DNA of 64,000 nt from an uncultured Maribacter sp. (GTDB taxonomy: Bacteria; Bacteroidota; Bacteroidia; Flavobacteriales; Flavobacteriaceae), in contig NZ_CANMRY010000012.1 in assembly GCF_947500405.1 (NCBI RefSeq), positions 29,832-93,831 of the forward strand, given 5' to 3'. The translations under genes were made by a program, and so were the position numbers. Of this stretch, positions 38,675-48,544 are shown piece by piece (position 1 is the stretch's first letter; every line of letters starts with the position of its first letter). The notes under the pieces are model-generated. The model saw only the letters and a program-made list of their open reading frames with translations, searched no databases and was not told where the DNA came from.

Positions 38675-39580
38675 TTATTCTTTAGAAACCTTAAGACTAA
38701 TAGCTGGGATAAAATTCTTAGACTTGTCTTTAGATTTTACAGTAAAATCTGTCCAATTCCCCATTCCATATACCATTGCCTTATAATTCTGATTCTTATT
38801 ATACACTCCTCCAAAGGTTGGAGCAAAACGATCTTCTACAATTTTCTTATTAGTTAACGGATGAATTGTAGTTGTAGTATACCAATTGTAAGGCACAAAT
38901 AACCATTCTAAGCCAACATAAATTCCTTCTTTAGGCACTTTTATGTTTAATGCTTTTAAATCTATAGAAACATAATCTTTATCTGTTTGCGTTTCCAAAA
39001 CGATACTTTTTCTTAATAAATCTATACTTGGCTTTTTAGTCTTACTATCCACACCGTATATTCGTATTCTAAATTTAGAGCTTGGTCTTTTAAAGTTTTT
39101 ATTTTTTTGAAAAAATACAGTTACCTTATTTACAAATTTCTTTTGTGCTCCAATATTTGGAAAATACAAAGCCAATACCCAAGGGGTTGATGAAGATGAG
39201 AACCCGCTTGTTAAACTGTAACTACTTACCGGATTTAAGACATCTGAGTTGCCTAAGGATTGTGTAACAACCACCTCATCTAACTCAAAAGACTCTTCTA
39301 TTAAATGAAACTTTTTTGTTTTATAAATATCATTTGCTACTACAATTGTATCCTTATATCCTAAGGATGAAATATGCAGTTGTTTTTCTAAATATGGTTT
39401 AGGAACATCTATATAAAAGTGACCATCATCATCTGTAGAGGTTCCTTTTAAAGTATTTAAGAAACTAAGGTTTACATACGGAATAGGCTCTTTTGTTTTA
39501 TGATCATACACATTACCTTCAAACAAAACCTCTTGCGCTTGTAATTGAAAAACAGTAAGTAATAATACTAAGTATCGCAT
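38675..39580 (-). CDS. Exported protein with N-terminal carboxypeptidase-regulatory-like domain
   Basis: 301 residues with a short signal (about 1-15, ending LQAQ). Residues 18-95 form a CarboxypepD_reg-like beta-sandwich (EGNVYDHKTKEPIPYVNL, then the GTSTDDDGHF turn). The rest is a beta-rich region without a recognised family. There is no TonB plug or barrel. It probably sits in the periplasm or outer membrane; function unknown. It starts 3 nt after the exonuclease stop. Confidence 0.75.
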   Translation of the reverse strand: MRYLVLLLTVFQLQAQEVLFEGNVYDHKTKEPIPYVNLSFLNTLKGTSTDDDGHFYIDVPKPYLEKQLHISSLGYKDTIVVANDIYKTKKFHLIEESFELDEVVVTQSLGNSDVLNPVSSYSLTSGFSSSSTPWVLALYFPNIGAQKKFVNKVTVFFQKNKNFKRPSSKFRIRIYGVDSKTKKPSIDLLRKSIVLETQTDKDYVSIDLKALNIKVPKEGIYVGLEWLFVPYNWYTTTTIHPLTNKKIVEDRFAPTFGGVYNKNQNYKAMVYGMGNWTDFTVKSKDKSKNFIPAISLKVSKE

Positions 39581-39583
39581 TTG

Positions 39584-40360
39584 TTAACCTAACTTATTAT
39601 TTAACTTACTAAGTTTAATTTGCGTAAGAACCTTTTTAGTATACAATGGAAAGTCTGCATTTAAAATCCAACCAAAATAACCAGGCTCTTTTTCCAGAAC
39701 ATCATGTACTTTTTTTCCTTTGTGCTTTCCAAAGGAGAAAATTTCTTCTCCGTTTTCATCTAAAGCAATAAAACCCGCAAAATCTACAGATTGTTTTCTT
39801 CTTGAAAATTCTGAAAGTTTTTTAATATTATTTTCTAATTCTGGATACCTATCTAATTGCGACAATAACACCTCATAGGTAGCATTTGTATCTGCTTCGG
39901 CACTATGTGCATCCATTAAATTTTTATCACAATAGAACTTATATGCAGCCTCTAAAGTTCTTTTTTCCATTTTATGAAAAATAGTTTGCACATCTACAGA
40001 AACTGTGTTTTTCATATCAAAATCTATATCGGCACGTAATAATTCTTCTGCCAATAAAGGAATATCAAAACGATCAGAATTAAACCCACCTAAATCGCTA
40101 TCCTTTATCATATTATAAATTTCTTTGGAAAGTTCTTTAAATGTAGGTTCATTAGCAACTTTTTCATTAGTTATACCATGAACCTCGACTACATTAGCAG
40201 GAATAGTCATTTCTGGATTAACTAACCAAGTTTTACTTTCTTTATTTCCGTTTGGAAAAATTTTAAGAATTGCAATTTCTACTATTCTATCTTTTGCAAC
40301 ATTTACTCCCGTTGTTTCTAAATCAAAAAAACAAATAGGTCTTGTTAGCTTTAACTCCAT
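39584..40360 (-). CDS. DnaQ-like 3'-5' exonuclease with C-terminal DUF3820-type module
   Basis: 258 residues. The DEDD exonuclease domain (1-175) has FFDLETTG (ExoI, Asp/Glu), the later GGFNSDRFDIPLL segment (ExoII) and HSAEADTNATYEV (ExoIII, DEDDh type). The C-terminal segment FSFGKHKGKKVHDVLEKEP and YFGWIL resembles DUF3820, found as a free protein at 12728-12988. It probably acts in DNA repair or degradation rather than as PolC proofreading subunit. It is the first gene of the operon leading to cinA. A -7 element TATCTTTG (minus strand) lies at 40381-40388. Confidence 0.87.
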   Translation of the reverse strand: MELKLTRPICFFDLETTGVNVAKDRIVEIAILKIFPNGNKESKTWLVNPEMTIPANVVEVHGITNEKVANEPTFKELSKEIYNMIKDSDLGGFNSDRFDIPLLAEELLRADIDFDMKNTVSVDVQTIFHKMEKRTLEAAYKFYCDKNLMDAHSAEADTNATYEVLLSQLDRYPELENNIKKLSEFSRRKQSVDFAGFIALDENGEEIFSFGKHKGKKVHDVLEKEPGYFGWILNADFPLYTKKVLTQIKLSKLNNKLG

Positions 40361-40435
40361 GGTTTTGTTTAAAATTTTAACAAAGATACATGTTAGAAAG
40401 ATTAAGTAAAATGGAAACCTATAATTAATTGCAAT

Positions 40436-41794
40436 TTAAAAATCTCTATTTACATCCCAAGCCTCTAAATAATCTGCAACAGCCTTTACAAACATACTAC
40501 CCAACGCACCGTTAACTACTCTATGGTCATAGCTATGCGATAAATACATTTTACTACGTATACCTATATAATCTCCTTCTGAGGTTTCTATAACAGATGG
40601 CATTTTACGTATTGCACCCAATGCCAAAATACCAACTTGAGGCTGGTTTATAATTGGTGTTCCAAAAACGCTACCAAAAGTTCCTACGTTTGTTACTGTG
40701 TACGTGCCTTCTTGAACCTCATCTGGCTTTAAAGTATTATTCCTAGAACGTATTGCAAGATCGTTTACAACCTTTGCCATACCAACTAAATTTAATTGAT
40801 CTGCATTTTTAATTACTGGCACAATTAAATTACCATCTGGCAAAGCAGCTGCCATACCTATATTAATATTTTTCTTTTTTATAACAGTATCGCCTTGAAC
40901 AGAAATATTCATTAAAGGATATTTTTTAAGAGCTTTTGCTACTGCCTCTAAAAATATTGGCGTAAAGGTTAATTTTTCTCCTTCTTGTTCTTCAAAAGCT
41001 TTTTTAGCATTATTACGCCAGTTTACAAGATTTGTAACATCTACCTCTATAAAACTTTGAACATGTGCAGATGTAGAAACACTATCTACCATGTGCTTAG
41101 CTATAAGTTTCCCCATTCTAGACATTTCTATAACCTCATGTCCGCTAGAGCTTTCTATTTTATTAGTTTCTACTGCCGCCGGCTTAACAACATTAGCTAG
41201 TGGTTTAGAAACAGGAATAGACTCTGTACTTTTGACTGAAACTTTTTCTAAAACAACTTCAGGAGCTTTATTTTTAGTTTTTCTAGATGCTACATAATTA
41301 ATTATATCATTTTTAGAAACCCTTCCTTCTTTACCTGTTCCAGAAATTGCGTCTAATTCTTCAATTGTAACACCCTCTTGCTTAGCTATATTTTTAACTA
41401 ACGGAGAATAAAAGCGATCTGTAGAACTTTGCCCTAGCACTGGTGTTTGCACAGCATCTTTAGCAACCACAATAGTTTCTTCTACTTCTTGTACAGATGC
41501 TTCTATTTGTTCTTCTGCTTCTTCTTTTATAAAAACCTCTTCAGAAGCATCACCATCCGTACTAATTATTGCAACTGTTTGTCCTACCTTAACAACATCA
41601 TCTACATTAAAAAGTTTCTCCACTAAAATACCATCTACCTCACTTGGTACTTCAGAATCTACTTTATCTGTAGCTATTTCAAAAACAGCTTCATCCATTT
41701 CAATTTCATCTCCTACCTCCTTTAACCAAGTTGTTAATGTTGCCTCTGCAACACTCTCTCCCATTTTAGGTAACTTTAATTCAAACTTTGCCAT
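40436..41794 (-). CDS. 2-oxoacid dehydrogenase E2 (dihydrolipoamide acyltransferase)
   Basis: 452 residues. One lipoyl domain has its lysine in EIATDKVDSEV (Lys44). A peripheral-subunit-binding domain follows near 130-165 (SPLVKNIAKQEG, TGKEGRVSKNDI). The catalytic domain has the active site in SHSYDHRVVNGALG near the C terminus. This is the acyl-transfer core of a pyruvate, oxoglutarate or branched-chain complex. The MAKFELKLPKMGES start suggests the branched-chain type, but E1 and E3 are not adjacent, so the substrate is uncertain. It precedes the exonuclease by 75 nt and has a -7 element at 41832-41839. Confidence 0.92.
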   Translation of the reverse strand: MAKFELKLPKMGESVAEATLTTWLKEVGDEIEMDEAVFEIATDKVDSEVPSEVDGILVEKLFNVDDVVKVGQTVAIISTDGDASEEVFIKEEAEEQIEASVQEVEETIVVAKDAVQTPVLGQSSTDRFYSPLVKNIAKQEGVTIEELDAISGTGKEGRVSKNDIINYVASRKTKNKAPEVVLEKVSVKSTESIPVSKPLANVVKPAAVETNKIESSSGHEVIEMSRMGKLIAKHMVDSVSTSAHVQSFIEVDVTNLVNWRNNAKKAFEEQEGEKLTFTPIFLEAVAKALKKYPLMNISVQGDTVIKKKNINIGMAAALPDGNLIVPVIKNADQLNLVGMAKVVNDLAIRSRNNTLKPDEVQEGTYTVTNVGTFGSVFGTPIINQPQVGILALGAIRKMPSVIETSEGDYIGIRSKMYLSHSYDHRVVNGALGSMFVKAVADYLEAWDVNRDF

Positions 41795-41884
41795 ATTCCT
41801 ATCTACTAAGCTTATTTAGGTAAATTTTTTGCAAAAATAACAAAAATTAAAGCAAAAAACTGAGTTTTTAATATATTTAACCTA

Positions 41885-42505
41885 TTAATTAGACTTTAAA
41901 GAACCTTCAAAAGGCACTCTATTAAGTATACTTCTTCCTAAAGTTACCTCATCTGCATATTCCAACTCATCTCCTACTGCTATACCTCTTGCAATTGTAG
42001 AGGTTCTTACTCCTAATCCCGAAATTTGTTTATAAATATAAAAATTAGTGGTATCCCCTTCCATTGTAGAACTTAACGCAAAAATGAGTTCTTTTATTTC
42101 TCCTTTTTTAACTTTAGTAACTAATGAGTTTATTGTTAAATCTTGCGGCCCTACTCCTTCCATTGGAGATATTTTACCACCAAGAACATGGTAAGTTCCT
42201 CTAAACTGACCTGTATTCTCTATTGCCATTACATCTCTAATATCTTCCACCACGCAAACTAATGAGGAATCTCTTTTTGTATTTGCACAAATTTCACATA
42301 CCAATGTATCTGATATATTATGGCAATTACTACAAAACTGTATCTTTTCTTTTAAATCTAATAAAGAACTAGCTAAATTCTCTGTTCTTTGATCTGGTTG
42401 TTTTAACAAATGTAAAACCAAACGTAATGCTGTGCGCTTACCTATTCCTGGCAATTGAGACATTTCATACACCGCATTCTCTAAAAGTTTAGAAGAAAAA
42501 TCCAT
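41885..42505 (-). CDS. recR: Recombination mediator RecR
   Basis: 206 residues, normal length. It has the N-terminal helix-hairpin-helix ([12 protein letters not shown]), the four-cysteine zinc finger (CSNCHNIS...CEIC near 56-73), the Toprim domain starting at [13 protein letters not shown], and the C-terminal Walker-like region. With RecO it loads RecA at gaps. It is transcribed away from the symporter, 58 nt from its start. A -7 element TAATTTTG lies at 42511-42518. Confidence 0.97.
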   Translation of the reverse strand: MDFSSKLLENAVYEMSQLPGIGKRTALRLVLHLLKQPDQRTENLASSLLDLKEKIQFCSNCHNISDTLVCEICANTKRDSSLVCVVEDIRDVMAIENTGQFRGTYHVLGGKISPMEGVGPQDLTINSLVTKVKKGEIKELIFALSSTMEGDTTNFYIYKQISGLGVRTSTIARGIAVGDELEYADEVTLGRSILNRVPFEGSLKSN

Positions 42506-42563
42506 ACGTACAAAATTACATACTATTTTTACTTTTTGTACTTTGCATTGGAAATTTATTTCT

Positions 42564-44024
42564 ATGACCGCCTCCTATATACTTATTCTAATTACAATTT
42601 ACTTTTTATTTCTTTTAGTAATTTCCTATTTCACTGGTAAAAATGATACTAATACCGATTTTTTTAAAGCAGGTAAACAATCCCCTTGGTATTTAGTTGC
42701 TTTTGGCATGATTGGGGCTTCTCTTTCTGGCGTCACATTTATTTCTGTTCCTGGGTGGGTAGCTGCTTCAGAATTTAGCTATATGCAAGTTGTTTTTGGG
42801 TATTTTGTAGGGTATTTTGTAATTGCTTACGTTCTTCTCCCTATTTATTATAAATTAAACGTAACCTCTATTTATGAATATTTAAATCAGCGTTTTGGTG
42901 CTACCAGTTATAAAGTAGGCGCAATCTCCTTCTTTATTTCTAGAGTACTAGGAGCTTCTTTTCGTTTATTCTTAGTGGCTCTTGTTTTACAGCAATTTGT
43001 TTTTGATGATTTAAATATTCCATTTGAAATTACTGTAGCACTTTCTGTTTTATTAATTTGGGTATATACCTTTAAAGGAGGAATTAAAACTATTGTTTGG
43101 ACTGATACTTTACAAACTCTTTTTATGCTTACTTCTGTGATTTTATCTATCTACTTTATTACAGATAAACTAAACTGGAGTTTTATAGACTTTTTAAACT
43201 CCGAAGAGTTAACAAACTATAATAAAATTATATTCTCAGAAGATTTTTATAGTAAAAATCATTTTATAAAATCTTTCTTAGGAGGTTTATTTATTGCAAT
43301 ATGTATGACTGGTTTAGACCAAGACATGATGCAAAAGAACTTAACTTGCAAATCTTTAAAAGATGCGCAAAAAAATGTAGTTTCTTTTAGTATAGTTCTT
43401 GTTGTTGTAAATTTTATATTTCTTCTTTTGGGCGCTCTCTTATTTATTTATGCTAGCAAAATGAATATTGCCGTACCTCTTTTAGACGGCAAAGCTAAAA
43501 CCGACTTACTTTTCCCTGAAATTGCTTTAAATAGTGGTCTAGGCTCTGTAATAGGCATTACTTTTATGCTGGGGCTCATTGCTGCAGCTTACAGTAGCGC
43601 AGATAGCGCATTAACCTCATTAACTACTTCTTTTTGTGTAGATTTTTTAGAAATAGAAAAGAAAGAAAATCAAAAAAAAACAAGAAAGCTTGTACACGTT
43701 GGAATGAGTGTTTTATTAATTATAGTGGTTATAATTTTTAAACATGTATTAGACACTAATGTAATAGATGGTCTTTTACAAGTAGCTGCATATACATACG
43801 GCCCATTATTAGGTTTATTTTCTTTTGGTATTTTCACTAATTACCAAGTAAAAGACAAATATGTTTGGCTAGTTGCTATACTATCTGTAGTTCTAATTTA
43901 TAGTTTTTCCAATATTCCTTCAGAAAATTTAGGAGGTTATAAAGTTGGGTATGAACTTTTGCCAATAAACGGTCTTTTAACTTTTATTGGGTTATGGTTT
44001 ATTAGAAAAAAAAGTTTTAATTAG
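42564..44024 (+). CDS. Sodium:solute symporter family protein
   Basis: 486 residues from the ATG at 42564; an in-frame TTG at 42543 would add seven and is unlikely. About 13 membrane segments are typical of the SSS family. [30 protein letters not shown] and the [17 protein letters not shown] region are family hallmarks. The substrate cannot be told (sugars, amino acids and others are possible). Its last four bases overlap the end of the convergent CoA-binding gene. Confidence 0.9.
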   Translation: MTASYILILITIYFLFLLVISYFTGKNDTNTDFFKAGKQSPWYLVAFGMIGASLSGVTFISVPGWVAASEFSYMQVVFGYFVGYFVIAYVLLPIYYKLNVTSIYEYLNQRFGATSYKVGAISFFISRVLGASFRLFLVALVLQQFVFDDLNIPFEITVALSVLLIWVYTFKGGIKTIVWTDTLQTLFMLTSVILSIYFITDKLNWSFIDFLNSEELTNYNKIIFSEDFYSKNHFIKSFLGGLFIAICMTGLDQDMMQKNLTCKSLKDAQKNVVSFSIVLVVVNFIFLLLGALLFIYASKMNIAVPLLDGKAKTDLLFPEIALNSGLGSVIGITFMLGLIAAAYSSADSALTSLTTSFCVDFLEIEKKENQKKTRKLVHVGMSVLLIIVVIIFKHVLDTNVIDGLLQVAAYTYGPLLGLFSFGIFTNYQVKDKYVWLVAILSVVLIYSFSNIPSENLGGYKVGYELLPINGLLTFIGLWFIRKKSFN

Positions 44025-44380
44025 TGCTGATTTGTAACTAACAATACTAAGATGCAAGCAACTTCTCCTTTTATACCATTTTCTTCTAAGATAGAGTAAA
44101 ACACAGGGTTCTCAGTTCCTGGGCTGAAAATTACACGTTCTGGGCGTAAATCAACTATGTTTTTGTAGTACGCTTCTTGCCGTTTTGGATTTAAATACAA
44201 AGTTATAGTGTTAATATTTTGAAAATGAATAAATTTAGTCTTAATTTGGACACCAGAAACAGTCCCAAGTTTTAAACCGAAGGCTTCAGTTGAAGTTCCA
44301 TTTTTAACTAAACGATGAATAGCTATATTACTATAGCGGTTAGAATTTAATGACGCTCCTATTACTAATGTTTTCTTCAT
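44021..44380 (-). CDS. CoA-binding domain protein (YccU type)
   Basis: 119 residues, a lone Rossmann CoA-binding domain with [15 protein letters not shown] and a middle segment ILYLNPKR-like pattern ([16 protein letters not shown]). It is the size of the single-domain family found across bacteria. The role is unproven; regulation by CoA binding is suggested. It overlaps the symporter gene tail by four bases. Confidence 0.85.
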   Translation of the reverse strand: MKKTLVIGASLNSNRYSNIAIHRLVKNGTSTEAFGLKLGTVSGVQIKTKFIHFQNINTITLYLNPKRQEAYYKNIVDLRPERVIFSPGTENPVFYSILEENGIKGEVACILVLLVTNQH

Positions 44381-44741
44381 GGAAGGAATTTTATTAGAGA
44401 GTTAAACATTTGTTAAATTGTAACGTTTTCGATAAAAAAGCGTCTAATTAGTTAATTAATACCTGGATTGTTTAAAAATAAAAGCTATGTCGTTGATTAC
44501 GCTATATGTTTATAGTTAATGGTTAGTGTTTAGTATAGTCTATCAGCGAAGAAACCCCAACAGCAATGTTGGGGTTTCGAATTTTTAAAATTCTTTATTT
44601 TCGATACTTATTTACAAATCAAGGCCTATATAATTCAAAAAGTATTCCGAAGCGTTAAAATGTGTTAAAATAAAATCTTCACGTAACACTTTACCATATT
44701 CATCGTCTTGTAGGTATCATCAATCAAAAAACAACAGTATA
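44381..44741. other. Intergenic stretch with an orphan plus-strand terminator
   Basis: 361 bp with no convincing ORF. The only clear structure is the hairpin at 44551-44586. The left 150 nt is the upstream region of the CoA-binding gene. The right 155 nt leads to the TonB-dependent receptor gene and should hold its promoter, but I find no consensus match. Confidence 0.6.
44551..44586 (+). terminator. Intrinsic terminator without an obvious plus-strand gene before it
   Basis: GAAACCCCAACA (44551-44562) pairs with TGTTGGGGTTTC (44567-44578), a 12-bp GC-rich stem with loop GCAA, followed by TTTTT (44582-44586). The minus strand lacks a T-run. The nearest plus-strand gene ends over 520 nt upstream. 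It may end a small RNA or a long 3' tail of the symporter transcript. Confidence 0.85.
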
Positions 44742-47186
44742 ATGAAAAAAGTAATTTTTCTTTTTGCTATATTTTTATATAGTACAATTTCGGCCAAAAA
44801 TGCAAATCCAGATCTTACAACAGGAAGTGTTTCTGGAAAAGTAACTGACCAACTACAAAATTCTCCTATAGCCTATGCAGCTATTGTTATTAAATCTTCA
44901 GATGGTAGTAATACAATAACTGGAGGAATCACAGAAGACAATGGAAGTTTTGAAATTAAAAAAATTATAGAAGGCACCTATAATTTAGAAGTTCAATACA
45001 TAGGGTATAAAACTTACACTACACAGATTACAATTTCTAAAAAAAACAAGAAAATTAATTTAGGAATTATTACTTTAGAAGAAGAATCGCAACAATTAAC
45101 TGGTGTGGAAGTAGTAGCAGAACGAACCACAATTGAACAGAAAATTGATCGTAAAGTTATTAATGTAGGTAAAGACCTCACTACTGCTGGCGCATCTGCA
45201 TCTGACATCATGAATAATATTCCTTCTGTCAATGTAGATTCTCAATCTGGTGAACTTAGTTTACGAGGAAATTCTAATGTTCGCGTTATGGTAGACGGTA
45301 AATTATCTAACGTTCCTGTAGCACAATTATTAAAACAAATTCCATCAACATCTATAAAATCTATAGAGTTAATTACCAATCCTTCTGCAAAATACAACCC
45401 TGAGGGAATGAGCGGAATTATCAATATAGTTCTTCATAAAAACGCAAATATTGGATTCAATGGAACTTTAAATTTAGGTCTAAATAAAGGAAGAAATGCT
45501 AAATTTAATAGCTCTGTAGATTTAAACTACAGAAACGGAAAATTCAATTTATACGGTAATTATGGAAATAATATAGGCAAAAACAACAATAGAGGGTTTT
45601 TATACAGACATGAAGAAAATTCAGAACAACTATTTAAATTTTTCAACAATAATAAATCTCACCTATATAAAATTGGAGTAGATTTTTACTTAAACGATAA
45701 GAACACTATTTCCCTCTTTACCAATCAGAACAAGTATGATGGTAAAGATAGCGGAGCTACTGATATTATCTATTATGATGACTTAAATAGAAATACCGCA
45801 CAATTATTTAGTAACAGTAAGGATAACTTAAGCGAACAATATAATTTTGATTATAAGTTAGATTTTAAAAAAGAAGGGCATAATATTGAATTAGAAGTAG
45901 ATTACAATGAATATAACAATGATGAAGATGCCGATTTTAACTTCAGTGGAAATAGTATTACACCAAACTATAAAGATTTTGTAAATACTAGGAGAACGCA
46001 AAAAATTGCAAATCTAGATTATGTAAATCCTATAGATTCTATTTCTAAATTAGAACTAGGTATAGAAGCTAGAGTTTTTGAAACCAATGTAGGCTATAAC
46101 TCTACTGGTGTAACATTCAACCAAAATGGGAACCTAAGACCAACTCCAGATGCAGATTTTATTTATGGTATGGACATATATTCTGCTTATGCCACTTTTG
46201 GTCAAAACTATAATAAATGGTCTTATCAAGTAGGTTTACGTGTAGAAGATGTAGAAGTAAAAGCAGACACGAATACTGTACGCTCTTTTACTGACAAATA
46301 CACCGAATTTTATCCTTCTGGCTTTTTAAAATATTCTCCTACAGACAAAAACCAATTTCAGTTAAGTTATAGTAGAAGAATAGATCGCCCAGGATTAGGA
46401 CAAGTAAACCCAATAAGAGAATGGTCTACGCCTTTAATTTCCTCCTTAGGAAACCCATCATTAAAACCTCAATTCACTAATTCTTATGAAATAAATTATA
46501 CTCGAAGATTAGGTAAAGGAAGTATTACTACTGGTCTTTTTTATAGAGCTATAAAAGATGAAATAAGTAGAGCTGTTTCTATAGATAGACTAGACTTAAA
46601 TAAAATGATTTTATCTTTTAATAATTTTGATGACACTTCTTCCTATGGATTAGAAATTTCTGCAAATTACAAAGCCACCAAATGGTGGAGCCTAAATGGT
46701 AGCTTTGATTTATACTCTCAAACACAACGAGGCATCACAGAGCGCTTACTGGGCAGCAACAGCACAGCTACAATAGATGATATTATTGTAGACAAAGTTG
46801 AGATAAAGAATACGGCTTGGAATGCACGTTTAAGCAACAGTTTTAAAGCCACAAAAAAATTAACCTTTCAGGTCTTCGGTTTCTACCGTGGAGCAAATGA
46901 GAATATTCAGTTTAAGGTAAAGCCTATGTACTTTGTAAATACTGGAGCTAGGTATAGTTTTGCAGAAGGTAAAGGCACCTTAAGTTTTAATTATAATGAT
47001 ATTTTTAATACTATGCGCTTTGCCTTTGATAGTGAAACTCCTTTTACTCAAAACGGACAATTTAATTGGGAAAGCAGGTCTGCGTATGTTGGACTTTCTT
47101 ATATGTTTGGAAGTGGAAAAAATAGGGCTTCGAAAAGAAAAAGAAGAGATAGTAATACCAAACAAGGTGGAGGTGGACTACTTTAA
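44742..47186 (+). CDS. TonB-dependent receptor-like outer membrane protein (OMP_b-brl_3 type)
   Basis: 814 residues. A signal peptide (1-18) is followed by a CarboxypepD_reg-like domain (about 27-115: GSVSGKVTDQLQNSPIAYA), a plug domain (about 120-225: NVGKDLTTAGASASDIM, RVMVDGKLSN, NPSAKYNPEGMSGIINI), and a beta-barrel of the outer-membrane family 14905 type to the C terminus. The barrel ends in a basic, Gly-rich tail. No SusD-like partner is adjacent, so a polysaccharide utilisation locus is not indicated. The ligand could be metal, peptide or other. A strong terminator follows. Confidence 0.92.
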   Translation: MKKVIFLFAIFLYSTISAKNANPDLTTGSVSGKVTDQLQNSPIAYAAIVIKSSDGSNTITGGITEDNGSFEIKKIIEGTYNLEVQYIGYKTYTTQITISKKNKKINLGIITLEEESQQLTGVEVVAERTTIEQKIDRKVINVGKDLTTAGASASDIMNNIPSVNVDSQSGELSLRGNSNVRVMVDGKLSNVPVAQLLKQIPSTSIKSIELITNPSAKYNPEGMSGIINIVLHKNANIGFNGTLNLGLNKGRNAKFNSSVDLNYRNGKFNLYGNYGNNIGKNNNRGFLYRHEENSEQLFKFFNNNKSHLYKIGVDFYLNDKNTISLFTNQNKYDGKDSGATDIIYYDDLNRNTAQLFSNSKDNLSEQYNFDYKLDFKKEGHNIELEVDYNEYNNDEDADFNFSGNSITPNYKDFVNTRRTQKIANLDYVNPIDSISKLELGIEARVFETNVGYNSTGVTFNQNGNLRPTPDADFIYGMDIYSAYATFGQNYNKWSYQVGLRVEDVEVKADTNTVRSFTDKYTEFYPSGFLKYSPTDKNQFQLSYSRRIDRPGLGQVNPIREWSTPLISSLGNPSLKPQFTNSYEINYTRRLGKGSITTGLFYRAIKDEISRAVSIDRLDLNKMILSFNNFDDTSSYGLEISANYKATKWWSLNGSFDLYSQTQRGITERLLGSNSTATIDDIIVDKVEIKNTAWNARLSNSFKATKKLTFQVFGFYRGANENIQFKVKPMYFVNTGARYSFAEGKGTLSFNYNDIFNTMRFAFDSETPFTQNGQFNWESRSAYVGLSYMFGSGKNRASKRKRRDSNTKQGGGGLL

Positions 47187-47248
47187 AATATATTGATTAG
47201 CAAATAATAGAATTTGGTTGGTTTTCTCTTATAGTTAATTAATATAAG

Positions 47249-47280
47249 AAACCCGAGACAGTAGTCTCGGGTTTTGTTTT
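47249..47280. terminator. Bidirectional terminator between the TonB-dependent receptor and fabH
   Basis: AAACCCGAGAC (47249-47259) pairs with GTCTCGGGTTT (47264-47274), followed by a T-rich run. It lies between the converging gene ends and can serve both, though the minus-strand tail is less T-rich. Confidence 0.85.
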
Positions 47281-48287
47281 TACCATTTTATTATTACACT
47301 TCCCCAAGTAAAGCCACTACCAAAAGCGGCTAGTACAACAAGGTCTCCTTTTTTAACTTTACCTTGTTCCCATGCCTCTGTTAAAGCTATTGGAATAGAA
47401 GCTGCTGTTGTATTACCGTACTTCATAATATTATTAAATACCTGATCATCCTTCAATTTAAATTTTTTCTGTATAAATTGTGCTATTCTAAGATTAGCTT
47501 GGTGGGGTACTAACATATCAATATCTGTTGCCTCTAAATTATTTTTAGATAAGCCTTCCATTATTACTTCACTAAAACGAACTACCGCATTTTTAAACAC
47601 AAACTGTCCATTCATATAAGGAAAATAAGATACATCATCCATGTTATTATCTTTAATAATATCTGTTACCCATCTTTTTCCCATTCCTGGTGCAAGTAAT
47701 GCCAGTTCTTCTGCATGCTGTCCTTCAGAATGTAAATGCGTAGAAAGTATTCCTTTAGTAGTATCTTCTTCTCTGCTTAAAATTGCTGCTCCGGCTCCGT
47801 CTCCAAATATTACAGAAACACTTCTGCCTCTTGTTGTCATATCTAAACCTCGAGAGTGTACTTCGGAACCAATAACTAGAATATTTTTATACATACCACT
47901 TTTTATATATTGGTCTGCTACAGAAATACCATAAACAAAACCAGAACATTGGTTTCTAACATCTAAAGCTCCTACCGTTTTTATTCCCAAATCTCTCTGT
48001 ACCAAAACCCCAGGACCAGGGAAGTAATAATCGGGGCTTAGAGTAGCAAAAACAATAAAATCAATATCATCCTTATCTATTCCAGCCCTTTTAATAGCTA
48101 TTTTAGCAGCTTTAACCCCCATTGAAGTTGTTGTATCTTCTTTAGAAACTACATGTCTGCGTTCTTGTATGCCTGTTCTTTCTTGTATCCAGGTATCATT
48201 CGTATCCATTACCTTAGATAAATCGTCATTAGTTACTACATTATCTGGAACGTAATATCCTAACCCAGTAATTTTAGAATTAAACAT
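47280..48287 (-). CDS. fabH: 3-oxoacyl-ACP synthase III
   Basis: 335 residues, normal length. It starts fatty acid synthesis by condensing acyl-CoA with malonyl-ACP. The catalytic triad is intact: Cys114 in RNQCSGFVYG, His262 in PHQANLRIA, and Asn292 in YGNTTAASIP. The GxGxG-like FGDGAGAAIL segment is present. It starts a single-gene unit; a 257-nt divergent region separates it from htpG. The gene is not in the rpmF-plsX-fabH cluster seen in many bacteria, so another FabH paralogue may exist elsewhere. Confidence 0.95.
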   Translation of the reverse strand: MFNSKITGLGYYVPDNVVTNDDLSKVMDTNDTWIQERTGIQERRHVVSKEDTTTSMGVKAAKIAIKRAGIDKDDIDFIVFATLSPDYYFPGPGVLVQRDLGIKTVGALDVRNQCSGFVYGISVADQYIKSGMYKNILVIGSEVHSRGLDMTTRGRSVSVIFGDGAGAAILSREEDTTKGILSTHLHSEGQHAEELALLAPGMGKRWVTDIIKDNNMDDVSYFPYMNGQFVFKNAVVRFSEVIMEGLSKNNLEATDIDMLVPHQANLRIAQFIQKKFKLKDDQVFNNIMKYGNTTAASIPIALTEAWEQGKVKKGDLVVLAAFGSGFTWGSVIIKW

Positions 48288-48452
48288 AAATTATATTGTA
48301 TTTTGAGTAATTTTTTGTGTTAAAAAATTGCAAGTTAGTAACTATTGTTAAAACTATAATCTCTCTAATATACCTATTTTATAAGGATATTATAAATACA
48401 AAGGCATAAAACGCTTTCCAATTCAGATTAAAAAAGAAATAAACCTCTTATA

Positions 48453-48480
48453 CTGACAAAAAATGTGTCAGTTTGTCACC
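48453..48480. promoter_or_regulatory. Palindrome upstream of htpG (possible heat-shock operator)
   Basis: CTGACA (48453-48458) and TGTCAG (48466-48471) form a perfect 6-bp palindrome with a 7-nt spacer, followed by a further TTTGTCA (48472-48478). It lies about 74 nt before the htpG start. A CIRCE element is not present. A role in heat-shock control is inferred. Confidence 0.45.
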
Positions 48481-48544
48481 GTAAGTTATAATGGTATTTT
48501 TTTTGAATATAAACTATCATTAACAATTAAAATGAGATATAGAA

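Noticed and set aside
44381..44550. A tRNA or riboswitch before the orphan terminator
   Set aside because: I find no cloverleaf or known riboswitch consensus; only the terminator is clear.
44742..47186. Polysaccharide utilisation locus at the TonB-dependent receptor
   Set aside because: No SusD-like lipoprotein or glycoside hydrolase gene is adjacent.
48288..48544. CIRCE element upstream of htpG
   Set aside because: No TTAGCACTC-N9-GAGTGCTAA match is present; only the CTGACA palindrome is seen.
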